Origin: CAJBIL01 sp049295655
GTDB lineage: Bacteria > Pseudomonadota > Gammaproteobacteria > Burkholderiales > Rhodocyclaceae
Assembly (NCBI GenBank): GCA_049295655.1
Contig: JBAQRB010000278.1
Span: forward strand, 1 to 28,537
DNA length: 28,537 nucleotides
Direction of reading: 5' to 3'
Positions 1 through 6,967 of this stretch are shown piece after piece (position 1 is the stretch's first letter; every line of letters starts with the position of its first letter). The notes beneath the pieces were generated by a model. The model ran no database searches. It had not been told where the DNA came from and saw only the letters and a list, made by a program, of their open reading frames with translations. The position numbers were made by a program, and so were the translations under genes.

Positions 1-297
1 CAGCGGATAGAGCTTCTCGACTTCGACGATATAGAACGGAAAGCCGCGGCTCGAGCGGCCGGCCGTGCCGTGGTCGGCATAGACCACCGGGAAATGACGG
101 CCGGTCGGCCGGTCGGCGGCCGTGTAGTAGGCGTAGTCGGTCGGCGAGGAGAGCACCTTGAAGACGCGTTCCTGCCCGTCGACGAGATCGCCGTCGAGGA
201 CGATGGTGTTCTCGCCACGCCCGATCTCCGGCCTGCCGGCGAGCAGCGGGTGATCGGGAACCGGATCGGCAATAATCTCGCCACAATTGATTGTCAT
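1..297 (-). CDS. hypothetical protein, C-terminus cut by window edge
   Basis: An open frame starts at an ATG at 297 and runs off the window at base 1, giving 99 residues without a stop. A GGAG lies 7 nt before the ATG and supports this start; an upstream ATG is followed at once by a stop. The visible protein is soluble-looking, with no signal peptide or membrane segment. It has a central stretch with KVLSSPTDYAYYTAADRPTG and a later GFPFYIVEVEKLYPL. I do not recognise the family. It lies 83 bp downstream of the fabI-like gene on the same strand, so co-transcription is possible. Reading frame confidence is good; function is unknown. Confidence 0.6.
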   Translation of the reverse strand, partial: MTINCGEIIADPVPDHPLLAGRPEIGRGENTIVLDGDLVDGQERVFKVLSSPTDYAYYTAADRPTGRHFPVVYADHGTAGRSSRGFPFYIVEVEKLYPL

Positions 298-380
298 GAC
301 ATGCTCCGGCCCGAGTCGCTGAAGGTTTCAGCATAACGCAGGACGGGTTGCGGCGGCCTGCGGCAAATCGGCAATCGTGC

Positions 381-1181
381 TCAGGCGACGATGTGCGCGC
401 CGGCGTCGACGTAGATCGTCTGTCCGGTCATCCCGGAAGAGCCCGACGAGCACAGGAAGCCGACCAGTGCGCCGACCTCGTCGATGGTCACGGTGCGACC
501 GAGCGGCGCCTTGACGGCGTCGGCCTCGAGCAGCTGGTTGAAGTTGGCGATGCCGGAAGCGGCGCGCGTCATGATCGGGCCGGGCGATACGGCGAAGACG
601 CGGATGCCCTTGGGGCCGAGGTCGTAGGCCATGTAGCGGACCGCCGATTCGAGCGCGGCCTTGATGATGCCCATCACGCCGTAGTTGCGCACGACGCGTT
701 CGGCGCCGAGGTAGGACATGGTGATCAGCGAGCCGCCTTCGGACATCAGCGGTTCCAGTGCCTTGGCCATGCGCAGGAAGCTGTGGCAGGAAATGTTCAT
801 CGCCGCATCGAAACCGGCTTCCGAGGTATCGATCACCCGGCCGTGCAGGTCGTCCGCTTCGCAAAAGGCCATCGAGTGGATGGCGAAGTCGATCTGGCCG
901 AACTCGGCGCCGCATTTTTCGATGACGCCTTCGAGGCTGCCCGGCTGGGTCACGTCAAGCTTCTCGAAGATCCGCGCGCCCAGCGCATCGGCCAGCGGGT
1001 GCGTGTATTTGGCTGTCTTGTCGTTCTGGTAGGTGACGGCGATTTCGGCGCCCAGATCGCGTACGGCCTTGGCCACGGCGAAGGCAATCGACTTGTCGTT
1101 GGCAATGCCAGTGATCAGGCCCTTTTTTCCGGCCAGCGGCAAATGGGCAGCGCCTTGCGTCAGCGGGGATTGTTCGCTCAT
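381..1181 (-). CDS. fabI: enoyl-[acyl-carrier-protein] reductase, FabI type
   Basis: A cytosolic short-chain dehydrogenase of the FabI type, expected to reduce trans-2-enoyl-ACP with NAD(P)H in the last step of fatty-acid elongation. The 266-residue protein has the divergent FabI nucleotide loop GIANDKSIA (about residues 25-33). Its catalytic triad has FabI spacing: Tyr157, Tyr167 and Lys174, in SYLGAERVVRNYGVMG followed by IIKAALE. The C-terminal GPIMTRAASGI substrate-loop region is also typical. An AAGGAA sits about 9 nt before the ATG. The N-terminus is about 13-15 residues longer than E. coli FabI, and the sequence (ITGIANDKSIAFAVAKAV) differs from the usual betaproteobacterial housekeeping FabI, so it may be a second FabI paralogue. 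Another short-chain dehydrogenase activity is possible, but the Tyr-x9-Tyr-x6-Lys pattern argues strongly for enoyl reductase. Confidence 0.82.
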   Translation of the reverse strand: MSEQSPLTQGAAHLPLAGKKGLITGIANDKSIAFAVAKAVRDLGAEIAVTYQNDKTAKYTHPLADALGARIFEKLDVTQPGSLEGVIEKCGAEFGQIDFAIHSMAFCEADDLHGRVIDTSEAGFDAAMNISCHSFLRMAKALEPLMSEGGSLITMSYLGAERVVRNYGVMGIIKAALESAVRYMAYDLGPKGIRVFAVSPGPIMTRAASGIANFNQLLEADAVKAPLGRTVTIDEVGALVGFLCSSGSSGMTGQTIYVDAGAHIVA

Positions 1182-1219
1182 CGTGTTGTTCCTTGCAGGG
1201 TCGTCGGGGATTGATTGGA

Positions 1220-1243
1220 TGCACCATTAAATGCTGCGGTGCA
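1220..1243. other. inverted repeat in the divergent fabI / methyltransferase intergenic region
   Basis: TGCACC and GGTGCA form a perfect 6-bp inverted repeat with a 12-bp spacer, 39 bp upstream of the fabI-like start. It lies in the 249-bp divergent intergenic region (1182-1430), where a promoter and operator for fabI are expected, so it may be a regulator site. A -10-like TATCAT at 1358-1363 faces the plus-strand methyltransferase gene but has no good -35. A palindrome this short can arise by chance. Confidence 0.28.
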
Positions 1244-1430
1244 ATGCGGGCGCCATTGTCACACATCCCCGTGTCGATTGAATGACAGCGCCGTTGCTTT
1301 GCCGGTAGCGGCGGTGCTTCGATCATTGCTTTTTCCGATCGCCCGTTGCGGGCGCGGTATCATGTCGCACCCTGCCGCCACGGCGGCGACTCCGGCACAG
1401 GCAAACCCTGCTGGCCATTGAGGAATCCAA

Positions 1431-2456
1431 ATGCCCGCCAATCTTCCCGCCCTGACCGGTTTTCTGTCCACAGCACTCGAAGCGCGCCGCGCCCTGCTGG
1501 CGCAGCTGCACGCCGAGCAAACCAATGCCTATCGCCTGTTTCACGGCAGCGTCGAAGGCGAGGCGGGGCTCACCGTCGATCGCTACGGCGATGCGCTGCT
1601 GGCGCAGACCTTTCACCGTCCGCTCGCGCCGGATCAGCTGGCCGAGTTGGAAGCCTTCTACGCCGGGGCATTCCCCGGCCTGCCGCTCTTCTACAACGAC
1701 CGCAGCCAGGCCAATTCGCGGATTGCCAACACGCTGCCGCCCGAGCAGGTCGCTGGCGCGCACGAGCCGCGCCTGTTTCAGGAAATGGGCGTCACTTACC
1801 GCTTCCAGGCGCGCCACGCCGGGCAGGACCCGTGGCTGTTCCTCGACCTGCGCGCCGGCCGCCGGCGCGTGATGCAGGAGATCCACAAGAAGTCGCTGCT
1901 CAACCTCTTCGCCTATACTTGCGGCGTCGGCATCGCCGCCGCCAAGGCCGGTGCGCGGCACGTGGTGAACGTCGATTTTGCCGAGTCGAGCATCAATCTC
2001 GGCAAGGAAAACGCCCGCCTGAATGACCTGCCGATCCGCGTGCGCTTCGTGCAGAGCGACGCCTTCGCCGCGCTGCGCCAGTTCTCGGGGCAGGGGCAGG
2101 CGCAGATGGTGCGCGGCAAGCGCATGCCGCCCTTCCCGAAAGTCGACGCGCACCAGTTCGATGTCGTTTTCCTCGATCCGCCGCGCTACGCGAAAAGCCC
2201 GTTCGGCGTCGTCGATCTGGTCAATGACTATGCCGCATTGTTCAAGCCGGCGCTGCTGTGCACGGCGGAAGGCGGCACGCTGATCTGCTGCAACAACGTC
2301 GCCGAAGTGTCGCGCGACGCCTGGCTCGACCTGCTCGAACGCAGCGCACGCAAGGCCGGGCGGGCTATCCGCGAAGTCGAGTGGATCGCTCCCGAAGCCG
2401 ATTTCCCGAGTCCCGACGGGCAATCGCCGCTGAAGATCGCGCTGCTGCGGGTCTGA
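1431..2456 (+). CDS. class I SAM-dependent methyltransferase, RlmI-like (COG1092)
   Basis: A probable RNA (23S rRNA cytosine-C5 type) methyltransferase. The 341-residue protein has an N-terminal accessory domain (about 1-135) followed by a Rossmann methyltransferase domain. Motifs seen are FLDLRAGRRRVMQE (about 137-150), the SAM-binding NLFAYTCGVGIAAAKAGA (motif I, about 158-175), the acidic VNVDFAESSINLGKENA (motif II) and VVFLDPPRYAKS (motif IV, about 245-256). These resemble RlmI/RlmL-K proteins. Unlike E. coli RlmI (about 396 residues) there is no obvious N-terminal PUA domain. The stop is 16 bp before the PatB-like gene, so the two are probably one transcript. The family call is firm; the exact target nucleotide is not known from sequence. 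Confidence 0.8.
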   Translation: MPANLPALTGFLSTALEARRALLAQLHAEQTNAYRLFHGSVEGEAGLTVDRYGDALLAQTFHRPLAPDQLAELEAFYAGAFPGLPLFYNDRSQANSRIANTLPPEQVAGAHEPRLFQEMGVTYRFQARHAGQDPWLFLDLRAGRRRVMQEIHKKSLLNLFAYTCGVGIAAAKAGARHVVNVDFAESSINLGKENARLNDLPIRVRFVQSDAFAALRQFSGQGQAQMVRGKRMPPFPKVDAHQFDVVFLDPPRYAKSPFGVVDLVNDYAALFKPALLCTAEGGTLICCNNVAEVSRDAWLDLLERSARKAGRAIREVEWIAPEADFPSPDGQSPLKIALLRV

Positions 2457-2472
2457 GCGGGCGGGTTGGCCG

Positions 2473-3624
2473 ATGAGCGCCTTCGATTTCGACCGCATCG
2501 TCGACCGCCGCGACGGCGATTCGATCAAGTGGCAGAAATACGCCGGTCGCGACATCCTTCCTCTGTGGGTCGCCGACATGGATTTTGCCGCGCCGCCGGC
2601 CGTCGTTGCGGCGCTCGAAAAGCGCGTTGTGCAGGGGCATTTCGGTTATTCGGCGCCGTGGCCTGCGCTGACCGATGCCGTCCTTGAGCACCTGCGGCGC
2701 GAATACGGCTGGGCGGTCGAGGCCGGCTGGCTGGTCTGGCTGCCGGGGCTGGTCAGCGGGCTGAACATCGCCTGCCGCGCGGTTGACGGCGGCGTGCTGA
2801 CGGCGACGCCGGTCTATCCGCCGTTCCGCTCGGCGCCTCGCCTGGCCGGGCGGGCCTTGGTCGAAGTGCCGCTGCGGCTGCGCGACGGGCATTGGGATTG
2901 GGATTTTGCCGTACTGGAAGCCGCGCTGACCCCCGACACCCGCCTGCTGCTGCTCTGCCATCCGCACAACCCGGTCGGCCGCGCCTGGCGGGAGGACGAG
3001 CTGGCGGCACTGGCCGACTTCTGCCTGCGGCACGACCTGGTCGTCTGCTCCGACGAAATTCACTGCGGCCTGCTGCTCGACGGCGGGCCACACGTGCCGC
3101 TGGCCCGCCTCAACGCCGGAATTGCGAGGCGCAGCATCACGCTGATGGCACCGTCGAAAACCTACAACATTCCGGGGCTGGGCTGCGCCTTTGCGGTCAT
3201 CCCGGACGCTGCGCTGCGCCGCCGTTTTCTCGGCGCGATGAACGGCATCGTGCCGCACGTCAACGTCCTCGGTCTGGCGGCCTGCGAAGCCGCCTATCGC
3301 GACTGCGGCGACTGGCACGCGGCGCTGCTCGACTATCTGCGCGACAACCGGGATCGTGTGGAAAGCGCCGTTGCGGCGATGACCGGACTGTCCATGACGC
3401 ATGTCGAAGCCACGTATCTGGCGTGGATCGACGCACGTGGCCTGCGCGTCGACGATCCCGCCGCTTTCTTCGAGGCGGCCGGCGTCGGCCTTTCCTGCGG
3501 CGCGGAGTTCGGCCTGCCGGGCTGGGTTCGCCTCAATTTCGGCTGCCCGCGCGCCACCCTCGATGCCGCGCTCGAGCGCATGGCTTTGGCATGCGCCAGA
3601 AATGAGGCGAGTCGCCCCGGCTGA
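2473..3624 (+). CDS. PLP-dependent C-S lyase, PatB/MalY family
   Basis: A fold-type I pyridoxal-phosphate enzyme, probably a cystathionine beta-lyase or cysteine-S-conjugate beta-lyase. The 383 residues match the family length. The N-terminal LPLWVADMDFAAPPAV (about 29-44) is a hallmark of PatB/MalY. Cofactor-site motifs are HPHNPVGRAW (Asn about 166), CSDEIHCGLLL (Asp about 194) and APSKTYNIPGLG with the Schiff-base lysine at about 229. The substrate-carboxylate Arg is probably in VRLNFGCPR near the C-terminus. The start is 16 bp after the methyltransferase stop, with only a weak GGCGGG as ribosome site. Some members double as regulators (MalY); nothing here indicates that. The next gene is convergent, 30 bp away, without a clear terminator. 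Confidence 0.85.
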   Translation: MSAFDFDRIVDRRDGDSIKWQKYAGRDILPLWVADMDFAAPPAVVAALEKRVVQGHFGYSAPWPALTDAVLEHLRREYGWAVEAGWLVWLPGLVSGLNIACRAVDGGVLTATPVYPPFRSAPRLAGRALVEVPLRLRDGHWDWDFAVLEAALTPDTRLLLLCHPHNPVGRAWREDELAALADFCLRHDLVVCSDEIHCGLLLDGGPHVPLARLNAGIARRSITLMAPSKTYNIPGLGCAFAVIPDAALRRRFLGAMNGIVPHVNVLGLAACEAAYRDCGDWHAALLDYLRDNRDRVESAVAAMTGLSMTHVEATYLAWIDARGLRVDDPAAFFEAAGVGLSCGAEFGLPGWVRLNFGCPRATLDAALERMALACARNEASRPG

Positions 3625-3654
3625 ACAGGGTTTTTGCCTGCGCCGGGGTGGGTC

Positions 3655-5514
3655 TCAGTCGAAGAATTTCACCAGTTGGTCGAGTTCATGCGCCGTCTGC
3701 TCGAGCTTCTGCGAGGCCGCCCAGGCGTCCTGCACCTCGGCGCGGTTCTCGACGATCAGCGAGGCCACTTGCTGGATCTGTGCCGTTCCTTCTTCCACCG
3801 AGAAAACCTCGATCCGCGTGGCGCTGGCCAGATCGCGCGCCATCAGCGCCAGCTGCGGATGATCCGGGCCTGCGGCGACAAGTTGTGGCGCGGCGTGGGG
3901 GGCATGATCAGCCGACGCTTCGTCAGGCGCGGCGTGGTCCGCATCGGCGGTGCTATCGCCGATCGCCGTCAGTCCGAGGTCGGCGAACATCGAATCGCTG
4001 GCTTCGTCGAACGGTGTTTCAGCGGGCGCCGTGGCGGCGCTCTCCGGCAACTCGCCTTGCGTTGCGCCGCTTTCAAAGCCGTCGGCAATCAGTTCGGCGT
4101 CGCTGGCCAGTTTTGCCAGCTGGCCTTCGGCGGCGCTGATCGTGTCGAGCGCCTGATAGACGCGGTCATGCTGCTCCTCGGAATGCTGCGCGAGATTCAT
4201 CATGGTCTGGTTGAGGCGCTGACATTGTTGGTGGATCGAGCCGGCCGACTGGCGAATTTCATCCATCATGGTCTTCAGATGGCTTTGCATAATCGCCACG
4301 GCCGTCATGACGCGGCCGGGTTCGCCGAAGCCGCTGGTCTTGAATTCGCCCGACAGGTTGCCTTCGGCAATCCGTTCGAGGGCATTGACCGCGTCATTGA
4401 GCGGTGAAACCGTGCCGCGGAAGAAGAAAAATCCAGAAAGGATGACGATGGCAATGCCGAGGCTCAGGCCGCCGATGGCAATGCTCGAAATCGCCTGGTT
4501 GCGCTCTTCGACTTCGTGGAAATTGTTTTCGGCCTTTTCGGACAGGAATTTCAGCAGGACGGTGACGTGGGTGTTCGCGTTGTCATAGAGCGGCGAGACG
4601 TTCTTCAGGAGCAGCGATTCGGCATCGAGATAGTTGTCCTGTTCCAGCGCCTGTTTGGCCAGCATCAGGCCTTCGCTGACGTAGCGGGAACGGGCCTGGG
4701 CGTAGTCGTCCGCCAGCTTTTGTTCCGCGCTGCCGCGCGGCAGCGCACTGTAGGTCACCCATAACTCGTCGATTTCCTTCTTGTTGCGGGCGATGTGCTC
4801 GAGGTGCGCGCTGACCGTGTGATCGAACTCCTCCCAGCTGTGGACGGCAGGGTTGTGGTGCAGGGCGAGCGCCACCTGCGCCCGGTTGTCGGCCATCAGG
4901 AAGTTGATGCGTCCGATGTTCTGTACCGGACTCATTTCCTCGTAATAGAGCGCGTGCATCGCCTGGTTCGACAGTTTCAGTCCGGTGATGCCGAGGATGC
5001 CGCCGATGATCATCAGCAGGGTGACGAAAAAGATGCCGAACATCACGCCGTTCTTGACCGACAGCAATTTCTTCAGCACGCCGTTGCCGGCTTCGCCAAA
5101 GACCGGAAGCGCGGCCGCAGCCTGGTAGGCGGCCTCGGCTTCGGGAATGCGGGCGGGGTCCAGCGCGCTGCGCAGCGACATGTAACCGATCGTTTCACCG
5201 TTCTTGCGCACCGGAACCACCCGCGCGGCAACCCAGTAGTGATCGCCGTTCTTGCAGCGATTCTTGACCAGCCCATGCCACGGCAAGCCGCGTTTCAGGG
5301 TGCGCCACATTCCTTCGAAAATGGACGCCGGGACCTCGGGGTGACGAACGATGTTGTGGTTGCTGCCGACCAGTTCTTCGCGCGAGAAGCCGCTGGCCTC
5401 GACAAAGGCGTCGTTGACAAAGGTGATGATCCCCTTCGTGTCGGTACGCGAAACCAGCGATGCGCCGGCTGGCAGGTGCTTTTCCTGCCCCGTGACCGGA
5501 AGATTCGTTTTCAT
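3655..5514 (-). CDS. Aer-like PAS/HAMP membrane receptor lacking the chemotaxis signalling tip
   Basis: A 619-residue inner-membrane sensor. Residues 1-120 are an Aer-type PAS domain: it begins MKTNLPVTGQE and contains NIVRHPEVPASIFEGMW and GLVKNRCKNGDHYWV. Aer PAS domains usually bind FAD and report redox or oxygen state. A transmembrane helix at about 157-178, a helical periplasmic region (about 180-340), a second transmembrane helix at about 342-365 and a HAMP region (about 366-418) follow. After HAMP come about 60 residues of coiled coil, a 70-residue Ala/Asp/Glu-rich low-complexity linker (about 481-550) and a last helix ending QKLEQTAHELDQLVKFFD, like an MCP C-terminus. The highly conserved MCP hairpin tip (ALNAAVEAARAGE-type) is absent. 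It lies 57 bp after the HD-GYP gene on the same strand, so it is probably in that riboswitch-controlled transcript. A TAGGG-type ribosome site precedes the ATG. Confidence 0.85.
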   Translation of the reverse strand: MKTNLPVTGQEKHLPAGASLVSRTDTKGIITFVNDAFVEASGFSREELVGSNHNIVRHPEVPASIFEGMWRTLKRGLPWHGLVKNRCKNGDHYWVAARVVPVRKNGETIGYMSLRSALDPARIPEAEAAYQAAAALPVFGEAGNGVLKKLLSVKNGVMFGIFFVTLLMIIGGILGITGLKLSNQAMHALYYEEMSPVQNIGRINFLMADNRAQVALALHHNPAVHSWEEFDHTVSAHLEHIARNKKEIDELWVTYSALPRGSAEQKLADDYAQARSRYVSEGLMLAKQALEQDNYLDAESLLLKNVSPLYDNANTHVTVLLKFLSEKAENNFHEVEERNQAISSIAIGGLSLGIAIVILSGFFFFRGTVSPLNDAVNALERIAEGNLSGEFKTSGFGEPGRVMTAVAIMQSHLKTMMDEIRQSAGSIHQQCQRLNQTMMNLAQHSEEQHDRVYQALDTISAAEGQLAKLASDAELIADGFESGATQGELPESAATAPAETPFDEASDSMFADLGLTAIGDSTADADHAAPDEASADHAPHAAPQLVAAGPDHPQLALMARDLASATRIEVFSVEEGTAQIQQVASLIVENRAEVQDAWAASQKLEQTAHELDQLVKFFD

Positions 5515-5534
5515 AAGAAAGCCCTACGATAATT

Positions 5535-5556
5535 TTAAGCAGCGTTTAAGCAGCGT
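5535..5556. repeat. tandem 11-bp direct repeat between HD-GYP and receptor genes
   Basis: TTAAGCAGCGT occurs twice back to back (5535-5545 and 5546-5556) in the 57-bp gap between the HD-GYP stop and the Aer-like receptor start. The repeat may come from polymerase slippage or may be a pair of protein-binding half sites. No hairpin or terminator is present in this gap, which is consistent with read-through. Confidence 0.6.
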
Positions 5557-5571
5557 TGGTTTTCGTGAAAA

Positions 5572-6750
5572 TTACTTCAGCCAAAGACGTTTGATCAGGA
5601 TGGCGGCGGACTTGCATTCGGAAAACGGAACCATGCCGGTGATGGCGAATTCGGGATTCTGCGTCTCGCGCGGCACGGGGTCGACCACCGGCATGCCACG
5701 AGGATTGTACACGCTGAATACGGTCGCCTTGTCGGCTTTCAGCGTGCGTTTGCAGACGACGGCGATCTCGCCGCATTTCAATTTGACCAGCGAACCGGGC
5801 GGCAGGATTCCGATGTCCTTGATCAGCATCTGGATGAGTTCGCCGTCGAGGTGCGAGTCCTTGGTCAGATAGATTTCACGCAAGGCATTTTGCGGGAAGA
5901 AGGCCTTCGTCCGATACGGGCGGCCCCGCCCCATCGCACTGTAGATATCGCTGATCGCCAGGATTCTGGGACCCAGCCGGAGCTTCTCGCCGGTCAGTTT
6001 GAAGGGGTAGCCATTGCCGTCGAGCCGCTCGTGATGGTGCAGCACGCAGTCGAGCCAGTTGGCGTCGGTGACCCCCGCCCGCTTGAGTAGTTCGACGCCA
6101 AGCTGGGGGTGATTCTGCAAGGCCTTCTTGAGCGGCTCAGGCAGCGGGCTGGGGGACTGCTCGAGCTGGTTCTGGATCGACAGCTGTCCGATGTCGCGGG
6201 TCAGTGCGGCGCAGACGTAAGGCAGGCGATCGCCCGGCGACAGGCCTTTGTGCGCGGCAATGAGGTCGGTGAGTACGGCGCCCATGATGTGATGGACGAC
6301 GATGTACGGATTTTGATGGTCGAGGTAGGGGGCGGCCAGCGCGCTGTCGATGTCTTCCTCGCACAGCTTCTGGATGTTGCTTGCCAGGTTCCTGATCCGC
6401 GAGGCCAGATCGATCTGCTCCGGCGATTTGAGCAGGGTCGTGAAAATGTGCCGAAGATTGAGCGTCAGCCCTTCCATCTGGCTGAATACCGGCTGTTTTT
6501 CTTCCGGTGGCGGTGGCGCGGCGGCCGATGGGCGCACGCCTGGATCCGGGAGGTTTTTCTCATCCGGGTTGACGGGCACCCGCGCACCGCGCAGCATCAG
6601 TCGTTCGACCTGGTCGGGCATGCTGATCACCGTCCCGCTGCGCAGCAGCAGGCGGCCATGACCATCGAAGACCGAAAAGGGAATGGGCATTCCCAGGACT
6701 ATGTCCGCTACCACCATTTGTCTCATGGCATCATCAAGCTCTGGATGCAT
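5572..6750 (-). CDS. HD-GYP domain protein with degenerate metal-site residues
   Basis: A 392-residue cytosolic protein of the HD-GYP family (c-di-GMP phosphodiesterases). The N-terminal about 60 residues form the small domain often found before HD-GYP (FSVFDGHGRLLLRSGTVIS), followed by a Pro-rich linker (about 68-87) and the HD-GYP domain (about 110-330). The GYP motif HHHERLDGNGYP (about 238-248) and the HPQLGVELL histidine (about 214) are present. The defining HD pair, normally in a HDIGK context, reads RDIGQ (Arg185-Asp186), and the later DxYDA motif reads DIYSA (Asp to Ser). The protein may therefore bind c-di-GMP without normal hydrolysis; that is inference. A GEMM-I riboswitch lies in its leader and the Aer-like receptor follows it. 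The ribosome site is weak; ATG at 6726 is an alternative start. Confidence 0.85.
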   Translation of the reverse strand: MHPELDDAMRQMVVADIVLGMPIPFSVFDGHGRLLLRSGTVISMPDQVERLMLRGARVPVNPDEKNLPDPGVRPSAAAPPPPEEKQPVFSQMEGLTLNLRHIFTTLLKSPEQIDLASRIRNLASNIQKLCEEDIDSALAAPYLDHQNPYIVVHHIMGAVLTDLIAAHKGLSPGDRLPYVCAALTRDIGQLSIQNQLEQSPSPLPEPLKKALQNHPQLGVELLKRAGVTDANWLDCVLHHHERLDGNGYPFKLTGEKLRLGPRILAISDIYSAMGRGRPYRTKAFFPQNALREIYLTKDSHLDGELIQMLIKDIGILPPGSLVKLKCGEIAVVCKRTLKADKATVFSVYNPRGMPVVDPVPRETQNPEFAITGMVPFSECKSAAILIKRLWLK

Positions 6751-6773
6751 GTGACGGGTCGCGGCGATGCATC
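6744..6773 (-). promoter_or_regulatory. possible start-codon-sequestering hairpin of the HD-GYP mRNA
   Basis: On the minus strand GATGCAT (6773-6767) and ATGCATC (6750-6744) are perfect reverse complements separated by 16 nt. The second arm contains the proposed start codon of the HD-GYP gene. It begins 17 nt after the riboswitch aptamer, where an expression platform is expected, and no U-run terminator is seen. This fits translational control. ATGCAT is itself palindromic, so the 7-bp match could be fortuitous. Confidence 0.4.
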
Positions 6774-6789
6774 ATGGGCGAGCAAGACC

Positions 6790-6880
6790 GGCAATCCCGC
6801 CATCATGGGGCTTAAGCCCTTTAGATCGGTGATTTTGCGCCCTCGACTTTCGTACGAGTTTGCTATTTTTCGGACTTGCC
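6790..6880 (-). promoter_or_regulatory. cyclic-di-GMP class I (GEMM-I) riboswitch aptamer
   Basis: The minus strand from 6880 to 6790 matches the GEMM-I consensus. P1 is GGCAAGUCC (6880-6872) pairing with GGGAUUGCC (6798-6790), with one G-A mismatch. The conserved AGCAAA (6864-6859) comes next. P2 is CUCG/CGAG closing a GAAA tetraloop (6851-6848). The joining segment GGGCGCAAAA follows, then P3 with AUCACCGAUCUAA (6833-6821), a GGGCUUAAGCCC hairpin (6819-6808) and the 3' strand AUGAUGGCGGG. The order and spacing agree with Vc2-type aptamers, including the GNRA tetraloop and its receptor side. It ends 39 nt before the HD-GYP start. A separate hairpin (6897-6883) lies just upstream. No convincing -35/-10 was found, so the transcript start is unknown. 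Confidence 0.87.
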
Positions 6881-6967
6881 AGCCCTCTTGGCGAGGGTAG
6901 GGCAAAACCTTGCATATCCTTGCAGAAAACAGGGTTAATGTCTACACCGATTTGCTGTTTTGCATAC

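Noticed and set aside
1323..2579. Minus-strand open frame (418 codons) antisense to the RlmI-like gene
   Set aside because: No recognisable domain, and it covers a gene with clear methyltransferase motifs.
3655..5514. Calling this gene a functional methyl-accepting chemotaxis protein
   Set aside because: The conserved signalling hairpin tip is missing, so only the sensory and HAMP parts justify the Aer-like name.
6883..6897. CCCTC/GAGGG hairpin as a terminator for the cyclo-ligase gene
   Set aside because: A 5-bp stem without a U-run; it may be part of the riboswitch leader but does not qualify as a terminator.
6913..6944. TAGACA with GATATG as promoter for the riboswitch transcript
   Set aside because: The spacing is 20 bp and the -10 match is poor, so I do not call a promoter there.
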